Source: Parabacteroides sp. FAFU027 (GTDB lineage Bacteria > Bacteroidota > Bacteroidia > Bacteroidales > UBA7332). Taken from it: 59,560 nucleotides of DNA. The stretch spans positions 325,953-385,512 of the forward strand of contig NZ_JAKZKV010000005.1 in assembly GCF_022808675.1 (NCBI RefSeq). The letters run 5' to 3'. Numbering within the stretch: position 1 is the first letter of the stretch; each line of letters begins with the position of its first letter. The position numbers were made by a program, and so were the translations under genes. This document shows positions 10,342-18,496 of the stretch, one piece after another. The notes beneath the pieces are model-generated. The model searched no databases. It was not told the DNA's origin and was given only the letters and a program-made list of their open reading frames with translations.

Positions 10342-11343
10342 TCACCCCATCATATTCCGATACCTCGGAAACCGTCCTTCAGCCAATCCTTCCGATAAAT
10401 GCTCGTAAATATCCTCGTCCACAATCCATTTCCAGATATGGAATGTGGAAAAATGATGGGAGAAACGGGATTTAAACTGAAACAAGCCATTATCAACAGC
10501 TCCATTCCCACCGCCCAAATGCAGATACCTGAGCTTCATCCCGGAGGCCAGATGCCGGGCTCTATCAATCAAAAGTTTCAAAGGAGACAAATCCCGGAAT
10601 TCCGGCAAAACACCCCCCAGGTGATATTGCATGATTTCTCCGCAAACCACAAACAATGCCCCGGCTACTACTTCACCTTCATATTCTGCCAACAATAAAA
10701 GAGGCTTAAATTCAGTCGCATTCCTTAACCCGAGCATATAGGAGGTCGAGAAAAAGTACTCATCAGGAGCCTGCTTCTCATCCATTGACCGGGTATATAT
10801 TTTGTAAAATGCCATCCAGTCATCCAATGAAGTGGCTGTCCGAACCGACAATCCTTTACTCGCTATCGCACACAGTTGTCTCTTCAGCGTATCGGCATAC
10901 AATGAGGTTTGATACGTCTCCGGCTCCGACACAGGGATATAGACCGTCCGGTTTAAAGCAACCACCTCTCCCATTCCGTCAGGAATCAGAGATGCATTGG
11001 GTATTAAAGTATGTAATCGTGAAAAGACTGAAATAACCTCATGATTAATCAGATATTCCGTCATCTCATCCCGAAACTTTTGCAACAAGGCTTCAGATGG
11101 ATTATCCGTGTTGTACAGACACCCCGCATATCCATACACAGAAGTCAGGTCGTAATAAGGCGTCCCTTCTATAGAGCGCATCAGCAAAGGGATACAGAGC
11201 CGTTCATCGCCATTTTCAAAAACAAAAAGTAAAGGCTCGCCGTTATTATGCAAAGCGTGATACTCGTAGGTGTAGTAAAAATCATACTTTCCCTGTCGGG
11301 TAATTGCTTCCCGCCATCCGGCTTTATCTGTGATTATTTGCAT
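10342..11343 (-). CDS. FemAB/GNAT-like acyltransferase
   Basis: A 333-residue protein with the layout of Bacteroidota FemAB-like or GNAT-fold acyltransferases. An N-terminal lobe (DFYYTYEYHALHN, then SVYGYAG) is followed by a C-terminal acyl-CoA N-acyltransferase lobe with LLLAEYEGEVVAGALFVVCG, HLGGVLPEFRDLSP and a final YLHLGGG. No signal peptide or membrane span is seen. It probably acylates an amino sugar or adds an amino acid to a lipid-linked precursor. It lies between the sugar transferase and DegT genes; the donor and acceptor cannot be read. Confidence 0.8.
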   Translation of the reverse strand: MQIITDKAGWREAITRQGKYDFYYTYEYHALHNNGEPLLFVFENGDERLCIPLLMRSIEGTPYYDLTSVYGYAGCLYNTDNPSEALLQKFRDEMTEYLINHEVISVFSRLHTLIPNASLIPDGMGEVVALNRTVYIPVSEPETYQTSLYADTLKRQLCAIASKGLSVRTATSLDDWMAFYKIYTRSMDEKQAPDEYFFSTSYMLGLRNATEFKPLLLLAEYEGEVVAGALFVVCGEIMQYHLGGVLPEFRDLSPLKLLIDRARHLASGMKLRYLHLGGGNGAVDNGLFQFKSRFSHHFSTFHIWKWIVDEDIYEHLSEGLAEGRFPRYRNMMG

Positions 11344-11457
11344 ATCATTCTATTTTGTGTTCTCTTTGTGCTCCTGTTTATTAAAGAAACCAACGATTTA
11401 AAAAGAAAGTTCAATGGAACGAGCATGAAGTAATGTTCATAAGATTATAACATTGAA

Positions 11458-11521
11458 CGCGATGCCGATAGCTATCGGCACCATATATAGCCAAAACTAT
11501 AATAATTAATGACATATGAAA
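11458..11521 (+). repeat. Dispersed repeat, copy A (contains the DegT start codon)
   Basis: About 64 bases nearly identical to 46506-46569 (around 59 of 63 positions by eye). It includes the perfect dyad GCCGATAGCTATCGGC and ends in AATTAATGACATATGAAA, in which the ATG is the DegT start. Weaker similarity continues upstream to about 11425 (AACGAGCA and AATGTTCATAA in both copies), where copy B is the end of a methyltransferase gene. Confidence 0.8.
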
Positions 11522-12640
11522 CAGATATTCCTCTCCCCCCCGCACCTTTGCGGAAGAGAAAAAGAGTTCATCGAAGAGGCTATTCAGACCAACTGGATCA
11601 CCACAGCGGGAAGCAATATCGAAGCCTTTCAGCAAGAATTAAATAACTTCCTCGACAGTGACATTCATACCCTGGCATTAAACTCCTGCACTTCAGCCCT
11701 TCACCTGGCCCTGATCCTGGCCAATGTCAACCGTGGCGACGAGGTGATCTGCCAAAGTCTCACCTTTGCCGCATCGGCCAATGTGATTCTTTACCAGGAT
11801 GCTACTCCTATATTTATTGATAGTGAAAAAGAGACCTGGAATATCTGCCCCGAACAACTTGAACGAGCGATCATCGACCGCATCGCCAAAGGCAACAAAC
11901 CGAAAGCCATCATCGTCACTGACCTTTTCGGCATGCCTGCCAATTACGATAAAATCACGGCTATCGCTCAAAAATACGAAATTACGCTGATTGAAGATGC
12001 TGCCGAAGCGTTGGGCGCCGCATACAAAGGAAAAAAATGCGGCACGCTGGGTGACTTGGGGACCATTTCGTTCAACGGCAATAAAATCATCACCACATCC
12101 GGCGGCGGTGCTTTGGTAGCGAAATATGCCGATGATTTTGCCGAGGCTAAGTTTCTCGCCTCGCAGGCTAAAGAACCGCTCCCCTTTTACGAACACAAGA
12201 AACTGGGATTCAACTACGCCATGAGCAATATCTCGGCAGGAATCGGGCGGGGACAAATGACGGTATTGGAAGAACGGGTTGCCAAACGCCGCAACACAAA
12301 CCAATATTATCGGACGAAACTCGCCCCGTTTAACCTGACATTCCAGACCGAACCGTCGTCGGACTACTCCAGCAATTTCTGGCTAACCACTTTTCTCCTT
12401 GATGATGGCGATCCACAACAGGTGATTGATTATCTGGCACAATTCAAGATTGAAGCCCGACGCGCCATGAAGCCGATGCACCTGCAACCACTCCATGAAA
12501 AAGCGCCTTATTATGGAGATAAAGTGGCGGAAGATATTTTCAACCGAGGAGTATGCCTGCCTTCCGGCTCTGCCCTGATGACAGAAGAGCTTGATTTTAT
12601 TGTGGAGAAAGTGAGCGAAGGGATCAAAAGTATTTTATAA
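11516..12640 (+). CDS. DegT/DnrJ/EryC1 family PLP-dependent sugar aminotransferase
   Basis: A 374-residue aspartate-aminotransferase-fold enzyme of family length. It has NSCTSALHLAL (phosphate-binding), D161 in LIEDAAEALGA (contacts the PLP ring nitrogen), and the Schiff-base lysine K190 in SFNGNKIITTSGGGAL. Members transfer the amino group of glutamate to a nucleotide-linked keto sugar. The sequence resembles the PglE/epsN-type subgroup that makes 4-amino sugars, which would fit the PglC-like transferase and acyltransferase on the other strand. Its start codon lies inside a dispersed repeat, so its leader may have been acquired. Confidence 0.9.
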   Translation: MKQIFLSPPHLCGREKEFIEEAIQTNWITTAGSNIEAFQQELNNFLDSDIHTLALNSCTSALHLALILANVNRGDEVICQSLTFAASANVILYQDATPIFIDSEKETWNICPEQLERAIIDRIAKGNKPKAIIVTDLFGMPANYDKITAIAQKYEITLIEDAAEALGAAYKGKKCGTLGDLGTISFNGNKIITTSGGGALVAKYADDFAEAKFLASQAKEPLPFYEHKKLGFNYAMSNISAGIGRGQMTVLEERVAKRRNTNQYYRTKLAPFNLTFQTEPSSDYSSNFWLTTFLLDDGDPQQVIDYLAQFKIEARRAMKPMHLQPLHEKAPYYGDKVAEDIFNRGVCLPSGSALMTEELDFIVEKVSEGIKSIL

Positions 12641-12677
12641 TACCGGGCATTTCCGAAGGAACATTCACAGTATATCT

Positions 12678-12691
12678 TTTTGACAGCAAAA
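12678..12691 (+). promoter_or_regulatory. Dyad TTTTGACAGCAAAA upstream of 11-bp array 1
   Basis: The 14-mer has inverted ends TTTTG/CAAAA. The same 14-mer recurs at 14718-14731, again 48-60 bases before an 11-bp GGAG array, so the pair looks like one module. The function is unknown; an operator or a promoter -35-like element is possible. Confidence 0.4.
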
Positions 12692-12750
12692 AGGCTCAAT
12701 ATCCGGCACAAAGGAAGATGTCTCTACAGTTTTAACACTTTATCCTCTCC

Positions 12751-12805
12751 ACGGAGCATACGTAGAGTGTACGTGGACCATACGTGGAGGATACGTGGAG
12801 CATCA
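12751..12805 (+). repeat. 11-bp tandem repeat array 1 (5 units)
   Basis: Five consecutive units of exactly 11 bases with consensus GTGGAGCATAC: ACGGAGCATAC, GTAGAGTGTAC, GTGGACCATAC, GTGGAGGATAC, GTGGAGCATCA. It lies in the 258-base gap between DegT and the T9SS cargo gene. Related arrays of the same period occur at 13980 and 14780. Confidence 0.85.
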
Positions 12806-12898
12806 ACAGCTCTGAAACGGTTGTTTCCCTGAGGTATGGAAATATCAAAATGTCAAAAACAGGCCAATGCCATATACATTACCTTAATCCATTCGGCT

Positions 12899-13777
12899 AT
12901 GAAAACCTCCAGTATCCAAAAGCACAATCCGCTGGTGATAACCTGCATAATTTGGTGTTTATCAGCAAGTGTGATATCCACGGCAAATAATGCGTCCGCT
13001 CAGACAATATTGTTTGACTTCGACAATGCCCCGCTTCATTCTTCACTACCGATCAACCTGACTGCAGGTGGAATTACCGCCTACTTTTCTGCAACTGGAC
13101 AGGGCTTTTCCATTCAGGAGGCCAATGCGCTTGGATTTACACCTCAGGGATTCGCCGGACAGGTAATCTACCCCAACAGCATCTATCTGGCCGACCTGCA
13201 TATCCATTTCGATCAGATGCTGTCCTATTTCTCCATCATGTACGCATGTCAGGAGTTGGGCTGTGATGATGCCGCCACCATGCGGGTAACGGCGTATAGT
13301 AAAGGCTCGTTAATCGGAACAGCCACCATGACCGCTACCAATCCGGGAACATGGCCGGTCGATACGCTGAGCTGCAGTTTCACCCAGGGATTCGACAGTG
13401 TGGTGGTCCACTACGATAAACGCCCGCCCACTTGCCAGGACTATGGGGTTATCTTTATGGCTGACAATATGAAGGTGATACCGTCCAATACCACAGGGGT
13501 AATTACGCCGGAAATATTTGGAAAAGCAATCATTGCCCCCAATCCTGTTACGTCATCTTCGACACTCACATTTACCCTTTTGCAGTCGGATAATATCCGG
13601 ATTTCGATTTATGACCTGACTGGCAGAATGATAAAGACTCTTTTTAACGGCTCATTACCTCCCGGAGAACATAAGATAAACGTGGGTATAATTACTAAAG
13701 AGCTCAATAGCGGATATTACACTGTGAACCTAACCGGTGAACATTGCAACCCATCCTGCAACCTGATTGTGAAATAA
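12899..13777 (+). CDS. Secreted protein with C-terminal T9SS type A sorting domain
   Basis: About 292 residues from the start MKTSSIQKHN. This start gives a long signal peptide ending near NNASAQT; an earlier in-frame ATG would place 21 polar residues ahead of it. The middle (about residues 40-200) is a beta-rich, carbohydrate- or lectin-like domain of unknown type with four cysteines. The last 75 residues match the T9SS type A signal: VIAPNPVTSSSTLTF, then IRISIYDLTGRMIKTL, ELNSGYYTVNL and a final Lys. It should be exported and cleaved or anchored at the cell surface. Repeat arrays flank it on both sides. Confidence 0.82.
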   Translation: MKTSSIQKHNPLVITCIIWCLSASVISTANNASAQTILFDFDNAPLHSSLPINLTAGGITAYFSATGQGFSIQEANALGFTPQGFAGQVIYPNSIYLADLHIHFDQMLSYFSIMYACQELGCDDAATMRVTAYSKGSLIGTATMTATNPGTWPVDTLSCSFTQGFDSVVVHYDKRPPTCQDYGVIFMADNMKVIPSNTTGVITPEIFGKAIIAPNPVTSSSTLTFTLLQSDNIRISIYDLTGRMIKTLFNGSLPPGEHKINVGIITKELNSGYYTVNLTGEHCNPSCNLIVK

Positions 13778-13979
13778 CGGGAGCAATATGACTCTGGCCA
13801 AGAATCATAAAAACGCCCTGCATTTAAATACTTTCAGGAATCAAAGCACAAAAATCAATCCATCACCCCCGAAATACGCAACTTACAATCCATTACAAAG
13901 AGATATTATTTAGCAACAATTCAATACAAACACACCCTATAAAATACCAAACCGACACAAACAACCAATATCCCTTGAT
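13778..13979. other. Gene-free stretch after the T9SS gene
   Basis: No frame with coding character and no clear terminator hairpin was found. The stretch becomes A/C-rich before the second 11-bp array. It starts the 1.1-kb gene-poor segment that ends at the LuxR-type gene. Confidence 0.5.
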
Positions 13980-14045
13980 CGAACAGTATAGGAGCAGTAT
14001 TGGAGCAGCATCGGAGGAGTATCGGAGGAGTAACGGAGCAGTGGC
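13980..14045 (+). repeat. 11-bp tandem repeat array 2 (6 units)
   Basis: Six consecutive 11-base units with consensus GGAGCAGTATC: CGAACAGTATA, GGAGCAGTATT, GGAGCAGCATC, GGAGGAGTATC, GGAGGAGTAAC, GGAGCAGTGGC. The phase is kept exactly while the bases drift, and the GGAG core is shared with arrays 1 and 3. Confidence 0.85.
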
Positions 14046-14214
14046 ATTTCAAATGCAAATCTGGATGCAAGAGATAAATACTTGCAGGAATTAGTTATAG
14101 AAAAGAAGCTACGGGTTGTTACATCAGAAATAAGAAGGGTTTCTGATGGTTGATTTATATGTGAGATTCCAGACGGATGTTGTTGTTTTTATTGCGATAA
14201 TATTCGATTTTATT

Positions 14215-14324
14215 CCCGTGAATGAATTCACGGGCTACAACATCGGTCGTGCCTACGGCACTTCACTGTACCGCAAAGCGCCGTAGGTGCGACCGATATT
14301 GTAGCAATGGATTTCAATCCATTG
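14215..14324. repeat. REP-like palindromic element, solo copy
   Basis: Three hairpins in a row. The first is CCCGTGAATGAATTCACGGG. The second is a 70-base core (14235-14304) with 25-base arms starting CTACAACATCGGTCG and ending CGACCGATATTGTAG. The third is CAATGGATTTCAATCCATTG. The 70-base core recurs at 29114-29183 and 29797-29866, flanking the IS200-like transposase gene. Partial similar sequence continues to about 14385. No protein gene lies in the surrounding 14046-14779. Confidence 0.85.
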
Positions 14325-14779
14325 AATATAAGTGCGAACAATTTTGAACGGAATTTATTCCGTTGTGACCGATGTTGTGGCATAGAAACAAATCTCCCAA
14401 AAGGCAATTCAACCCATCGATTTTAAATAACTAACATACACCAACAGAAGTTCAGTTACGGGATCTGCCAACAATTGTGATTATATTACGGGTGCGAATA
14501 TTTTAGTCGCGATAAATCGCGCCTCTACCACGGAATACGGTGATTGGTCAGATTATGGAATTCTGCTTTCATTGAGCTTTTAACGATGACAGGCCTGCGA
14601 CGCTGTCATGTTTGTGGGTTCGTGTGCATTCTACCGCATATGAAGAAGCACAAATAGACACACCTTTTCGAAACCCGCTAACGGACTTATACCTCTTCCT
14701 GCATCAATCAAAAAACATTTTGACAGCAAAACCGTCATAAACCGAAAGTTCTGTTATTGCACCCTTTTTCATATTTGTT

Positions 14780-14834
14780 CCGGACAACTGTGGAGCATAT
14801 GTGGAGTTGCTGTGGAATTGCTGTGGAGGAAGAG
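14780..14834 (+). repeat. 11-bp tandem repeat array 3 (5 units)
   Basis: Five 11-base units: CCGGACAACTG, TGGAGCATATG, TGGAGTTGCTG, TGGAATTGCTG, TGGAGGAAGAG. The array is 75 bases beyond the 3' end of the minus-strand LuxR-type gene and preceded by the dyad TTTTGACAGCAAAA at 14718. Confidence 0.8.
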
Positions 14835-14908
14835 CGAAGGTAGAAAGAAACTACAACTGTTTTGGAAATGGGAATAACCCTGACAAAAAGATAATCAGGA
14901 AAGAAACA

Positions 14909-15616
14909 TCAATCCCCATCCTCCCCGCTCTCCACAGCGAGAGCGGCCAGCTCGGCGGAATTGCGGACACCGAATTTATGAATCAGATTGGTGCGATGCT
15001 TGCGGGCGGTAGTCAGACTGATAAAAAGCTGGTCGGCAATCTCCCGGTTGGTCTTGCCTTTGATGATTAAATGGAGTACTTCCTTTTCGCGCTTTGAAAG
15101 GCAGCAGTGACACAGACCGTGCTTCAGGCGGCTGATCTCCCGCATGGCGGCAAAGAGTTGATTTTCGGTGTGCATGATCTTCGTGATCTCGAAGGCCACG
15201 GAGAGTAACCTGCGGGGAGAGCCGTCCTCAAAGGTATCCATCACCGTGCAATGGCAAAAGAGCCAATGATATTGCTGTTGCCCTTTGGGCCGGATGCGGT
15301 GCATCCCTACAAAGACCGGCTCCGCCTCTTGAACCCCATTCATCACCAATAGACTTACCGGCAATACCTCCAGGTCATCGGGGTGAATCACCTGTTGAAA
15401 AAAACCGTACCTCATCCCCGTAATCTCTTGTTGACCATACCCCAGAAACATTAACCCGAATGGATTCATCCAGACATTACACAGCGAGGCAATATCCCCT
15501 TGATTCACAACTTCATTCACCATCAACACAACCGGAAGAGTCATAACGATACTCTTATAAAACAAGCTTTCAAACGCTGCTCCATTCACCGGATTACTTT
15601 CATTTGATTCTTTCAT
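14909..15616 (-). CDS. PAS domain-containing LuxR-type transcriptional regulator
   Basis: A 235-residue soluble protein. Residues about 40-150 look like a PAS sensory domain (MNPFGLMFLGYGQQEITG, VIHPDDLEVLP and a later YHWLFCHCTV). Residues about 170-230 are a LuxR/GerE helix-turn-helix: LSKREKEVLHLIIKGKTNRE, then IADQLFISLTTARKHRTNL. There is no receiver domain, so it probably senses a ligand or redox state directly. It is divergent from the hydrolase island, and its putative -7 box overlaps a 20-bp palindrome, making it the natural candidate regulator of itself and the island. Confidence 0.88.
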   Translation of the reverse strand: MKESNESNPVNGAAFESLFYKSIVMTLPVVLMVNEVVNQGDIASLCNVWMNPFGLMFLGYGQQEITGMRYGFFQQVIHPDDLEVLPVSLLVMNGVQEAEPVFVGMHRIRPKGQQQYHWLFCHCTVMDTFEDGSPRRLLSVAFEITKIMHTENQLFAAMREISRLKHGLCHCCLSKREKEVLHLIIKGKTNREIADQLFISLTTARKHRTNLIHKFGVRNSAELAALAVESGEDGD

Positions 15617-15636
15617 GTTCAGGGAGATTTAAGGTT

Positions 15637-15690
15637 CAAAAATACTACCATGGTAGTATTGATTTCGGGGGGTCGGATGTTGTATTTTTG
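15637..15690. promoter_or_regulatory. Divergent promoter region with 20-bp perfect palindrome
   Basis: The palindrome AATACTACCATGGTAGTATT (15641-15660) is perfect. A minus-strand -7 box TATTTTTG (15644-15637) overlaps its left end and would start the LuxR-type gene with a very short leader. A plus-strand -7 box TATTTTTG lies at 15683-15690, with a weak TTG -33 at 15659-15661 overlapping the right end (21-base spacing). A protein bound at the palindrome could therefore control both directions. Confidence 0.65.
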
Positions 15691-15850
15691 TTTAGAATCC
15701 GAAGAGTATACACAAAGACCACAATCACACTTCTATATAACACGATTTCACCCTGTTTTTCTTTTGACCATTTTGATTTTTAGCTGTATTTCATTCTGTT
15801 TGTTTGATCTTTTTGTTATTGACACCTTTAACATAAAACATAATTATATC

Positions 15851-16825
15851 ATGAACCTCTTTATAACCAACCGCGAGATCGTAACCGTCGGAACATCGGA
15901 AATGATCCGATCCGATGGCAAAGAACATGCCGGAGACAATCTTCGTTTTGGAGAGTATCTAGATGGCAAATTAATCCTATTTCCTGAACCGGAAAATGAA
16001 ATGGAAATCTCATATGTCGGGATAAAGAAGCTACAGCCAACAGATTTGAAAGGATCGTCAAGGTTCTTCAAACAACTATATGATGGACTGACTACCAATA
16101 AAGGCGATGTGCTGTTTTTCATTCACGGGTTTAACACAGATCTGAATGATGTAAAAGATTGCTTCGACCGATTAAACAAAAGATATGTAATCGACGGCTC
16201 ACCAATTAAGCATATCGTAATTTTCACCTGGCCTTCTAAAAGTCCAGACATTCCCCTACATTACCGCGATGACCAATATGATGCCCAACGTTCCGGAATA
16301 ACGTTGGCCAGGTGCTTTGAGAAGGTGGTTATCTTCTTTAATCGCTTTCTTAAACAAGATGAAAATGCCCCCTGTCAAAGACATATTCATCTGATGGCCC
16401 ATTCGATGGGTAATCAGGTGCTGGAGTTTATGCTGTTAAGCCTACCCCATAAATATGAGTTGTTCAGAGAGATTATCCTTGTGGCAGCCGATGTGGAATA
16501 TACAATTTTCGATCCACACGAGCCTTTTGAAAAGCTTATTGATATTGGCTATCGTGTACATATCTATTTTCATGAGCATGATGTGGTACTTGACATCTCC
16601 AAATACACCAAAAATTTCAATAACCGTTTAGGACGCTACGGGCGTAAAAGTACAGACAATATGAAGGATGTCTTCGATATCGATGTGACTCATACTAAAG
16701 ACGATTTCGATCAATCTATCGGAATAAATGAACTAAACCACTGGTACTATTATTCCTCAACCGATGTGGTGAAGGACATTATACGAGTATTAAATGGGAA
16801 GGATTCGAAGTATATAGTTAAGTAG
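15851..16825 (+). CDS. DUF900-type alpha/beta hydrolase, first gene of the hydrolase island
   Basis: A 324-residue protein from the start MNLFITNREI. The frame stays open upstream, but the predicted -7 box lies inside that extension, so the later ATG is preferred. The fold markers are LFFIHGFNTD (oxyanion loop), FTWPSKSPDIPLHYRDD, and the nucleophile elbow LMAHSMGN with S185, then ADVEYTIFD as the acid region. This is the DUF900 esterase/lipase-like group. No signal peptide or anchor is visible. The substrate is unknown. It leads a run of same-strand genes with short gaps. Confidence 0.83.
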   Translation: MNLFITNREIVTVGTSEMIRSDGKEHAGDNLRFGEYLDGKLILFPEPENEMEISYVGIKKLQPTDLKGSSRFFKQLYDGLTTNKGDVLFFIHGFNTDLNDVKDCFDRLNKRYVIDGSPIKHIVIFTWPSKSPDIPLHYRDDQYDAQRSGITLARCFEKVVIFFNRFLKQDENAPCQRHIHLMAHSMGNQVLEFMLLSLPHKYELFREIILVAADVEYTIFDPHEPFEKLIDIGYRVHIYFHEHDVVLDISKYTKNFNNRLGRYGRKSTDNMKDVFDIDVTHTKDDFDQSIGINELNHWYYYSSTDVVKDIIRVLNGKDSKYIVK

Positions 16826-16901
16826 CAACCCTCTTATTTCGTTCATCTCAGAAAGCAAGCAATAATATTATTTCTCTTAATCAACCTAAACACAAACGAT
16901 C

Positions 16902-17486
16902 ATGAATTTTGTAGTAATCTACTGGATCACATTGCTTATTCTTTTGGCAATCGTCTGGACCTTAGACATAAAATACAACCTATTGAGGGACCTAAGTACT
17001 GCTATAAAAAAACCACGGAGTTTTGCCCGTGTACAGTTGGCATGGTGGTCGATCATCATCCTTTCAGCGATTATTGCGGCAATGTTCCGGTTCAATGAAA
17101 TACTCCAGCTTTCCGCTTCTACATTAGAACTCCTGGGCATTAGCGCCGCGACAACTGTAGGCGCCAGGATCACCGACATTTCGGACATAAGACAAAACAA
17201 TATTCCAACCCGGCATCAGGATGACGATGGAGAAGGTTTCCTGATCGATTTAATTTCCAATCAGAACGGAGCGAGTATTCATCGTTTGCAGGCCCTTCTC
17301 TTTAATCTCACTTTTGGAGTATGGATGATCATCAATGTAGTTAATAACATAAGTAGTTCAACTCCCATTCACCAAATAATTCCAACCATTGGAGATAATG
17401 AGTTAATTCTTTTGGGCATTAGCTCGGGAACTTACGCGGTGCTTAAAATTCCGGAAAACAAAGCTTCAACACATCAGACTAAATAA
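16902..17486 (+). CDS. Multi-pass membrane protein with internal duplication, unknown function
   Basis: A 194-residue protein with about five hydrophobic segments. Two halves repeat the same pattern: RVQLAWWSIIIL followed by LELLGISAATTVGA, and RLQALLFNLTFG followed by LILLGISSGTYAVL. An acidic, hydrophilic loop (about residues 105-125) separates them. The LxGIS motif after an R-x-Q-helix recalls an uncharacterised bacterial membrane family known to me only as hypothetical proteins. No enzymatic residue is obvious. It may anchor or gate the products of the neighbouring hydrolase genes. Confidence 0.72.
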   Translation: MNFVVIYWITLLILLAIVWTLDIKYNLLRDLSTAIKKPRSFARVQLAWWSIIILSAIIAAMFRFNEILQLSASTLELLGISAATTVGARITDISDIRQNNIPTRHQDDDGEGFLIDLISNQNGASIHRLQALLFNLTFGVWMIINVVNNISSSTPIHQIIPTIGDNELILLGISSGTYAVLKIPENKASTHQTK

Positions 17487-17543
17487 GATCTGCCCCCCCT
17501 GATCGCGATCATAAATTCATCAATCTATCTAAAAAGTATTACT

Positions 17544-18449
17544 ATGAATGCATTGTATAAAAAAGTCGTACTTACCGAAACGAATAAGGTTGTAGGAACA
17601 GGCTGGTTACCTCCACTACCTGATTTACGAGATTATTCCATAGAACATCCCGAGATTAAAGAGATGGGGAAATTACTGGGCATAACAGCCGGAAGCATTT
17701 CATTACCTGCGATGGTTGATTTAAGACAACACTGTTCTCCTGTTGAAGACCAGGGAAATCTGGGCTCATGTTCCGCACATGCCGGGATCGGGATAATTGA
17801 GTATTTTGAAAGTAAGGCATTTGGCAATCATATCGAAGGATCTCGCCTGTTTCTCTATAAAACCACCCGCAATCTTATGCAGGTAACGGGGGATTCGGGT
17901 GCATGGCTAAGAAGTGTAATGAGTGCGCTTTGTCTTTGCGGTGTTCCGGATGAAAAATACTGGCCCTACAATGTGGTAGATTTCGATAATGAACCTACCG
18001 CTTTTGTCTATGCTGTAGCAGATAATTATGAGGCTATTAAATACTTCTGCCATGATCCTCAGGGTGTAAATACGCCTCCGTCATCTGCACTAACCTCTGT
18101 CAAACAATATCTTGCCGCCGGAATCCCTTCAATGTTTGGTTTTTGGGGATTTCCTTCTTTTGACAACACAAATGTGATCGGTGGAATACCCTACCCCTGT
18201 ATAGGAGAAAAAGCGGAATGGGGACACGCCATTGTCGCAGTTGGCTATGACGACAAGAAGAAAATTAGAAACACCAAATGCAACAAAGAAACGACAGGGG
18301 CACTGCTTATCCGCAATTCATGGGGATCAGGTTGGGGCGATAAAGGTTACGGCTGGCTTCCATACGAATATGTGCTAAACAAACTGGCAATGGACTTTTG
18401 GTCTCTGTTGAGTATGGAATATGTGAATACCAAACAATTTGGAATTTGA
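17544..18449 (+). CDS. C1-family (papain-like) cysteine peptidase without signal peptide
   Basis: A 301-residue peptidase. The oxyanion Gln and nucleophile are Q70 and C76 in PVEDQGNLGSCSAHA, the general base is H228 in WGHAIVAVGYD, and the Asn is N258 in IRNSWGSGWGDKGYG. The triad is complete. The region before residue 57 is a short lead (LPPLPDLRDYS), typical of bacterial C1A proteins that lack a true propeptide. No Sec signal is present, which is unusual for papain-like enzymes in bacteria. It sits 57 bases after the membrane protein gene, on the same strand. Confidence 0.88.
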   Translation: MNALYKKVVLTETNKVVGTGWLPPLPDLRDYSIEHPEIKEMGKLLGITAGSISLPAMVDLRQHCSPVEDQGNLGSCSAHAGIGIIEYFESKAFGNHIEGSRLFLYKTTRNLMQVTGDSGAWLRSVMSALCLCGVPDEKYWPYNVVDFDNEPTAFVYAVADNYEAIKYFCHDPQGVNTPPSSALTSVKQYLAAGIPSMFGFWGFPSFDNTNVIGGIPYPCIGEKAEWGHAIVAVGYDDKKKIRNTKCNKETTGALLIRNSWGSGWGDKGYGWLPYEYVLNKLAMDFWSLLSMEYVNTKQFGI

Positions 18450-18496
18450 AAATCCGGAAATGGAAATATCATTCACGATCAAAATAAATTATAACT

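Noticed and set aside
11248-11433. A 61-codon plus-strand frame before the DegT gene
   Set aside because: Its first half is antisense to the acyltransferase gene and its composition is not protein-like; only a short 3' piece resembles the end of the methyltransferase gene.
12751-14834. 11-bp arrays as a plasmid or phage iteron origin
   Set aside because: No replication initiator gene is near, the units drift strongly, and the three arrays are far apart.
15650-15850. 67-residue N-terminal extension of the DUF900 hydrolase with a hydrophobic segment
   Set aside because: It looks like a possible membrane anchor, but the best -7 promoter box (15683-15690) lies inside it and the first codons overlap the palindrome, so it would not be translated from that promoter. 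Proteomics could reverse this.
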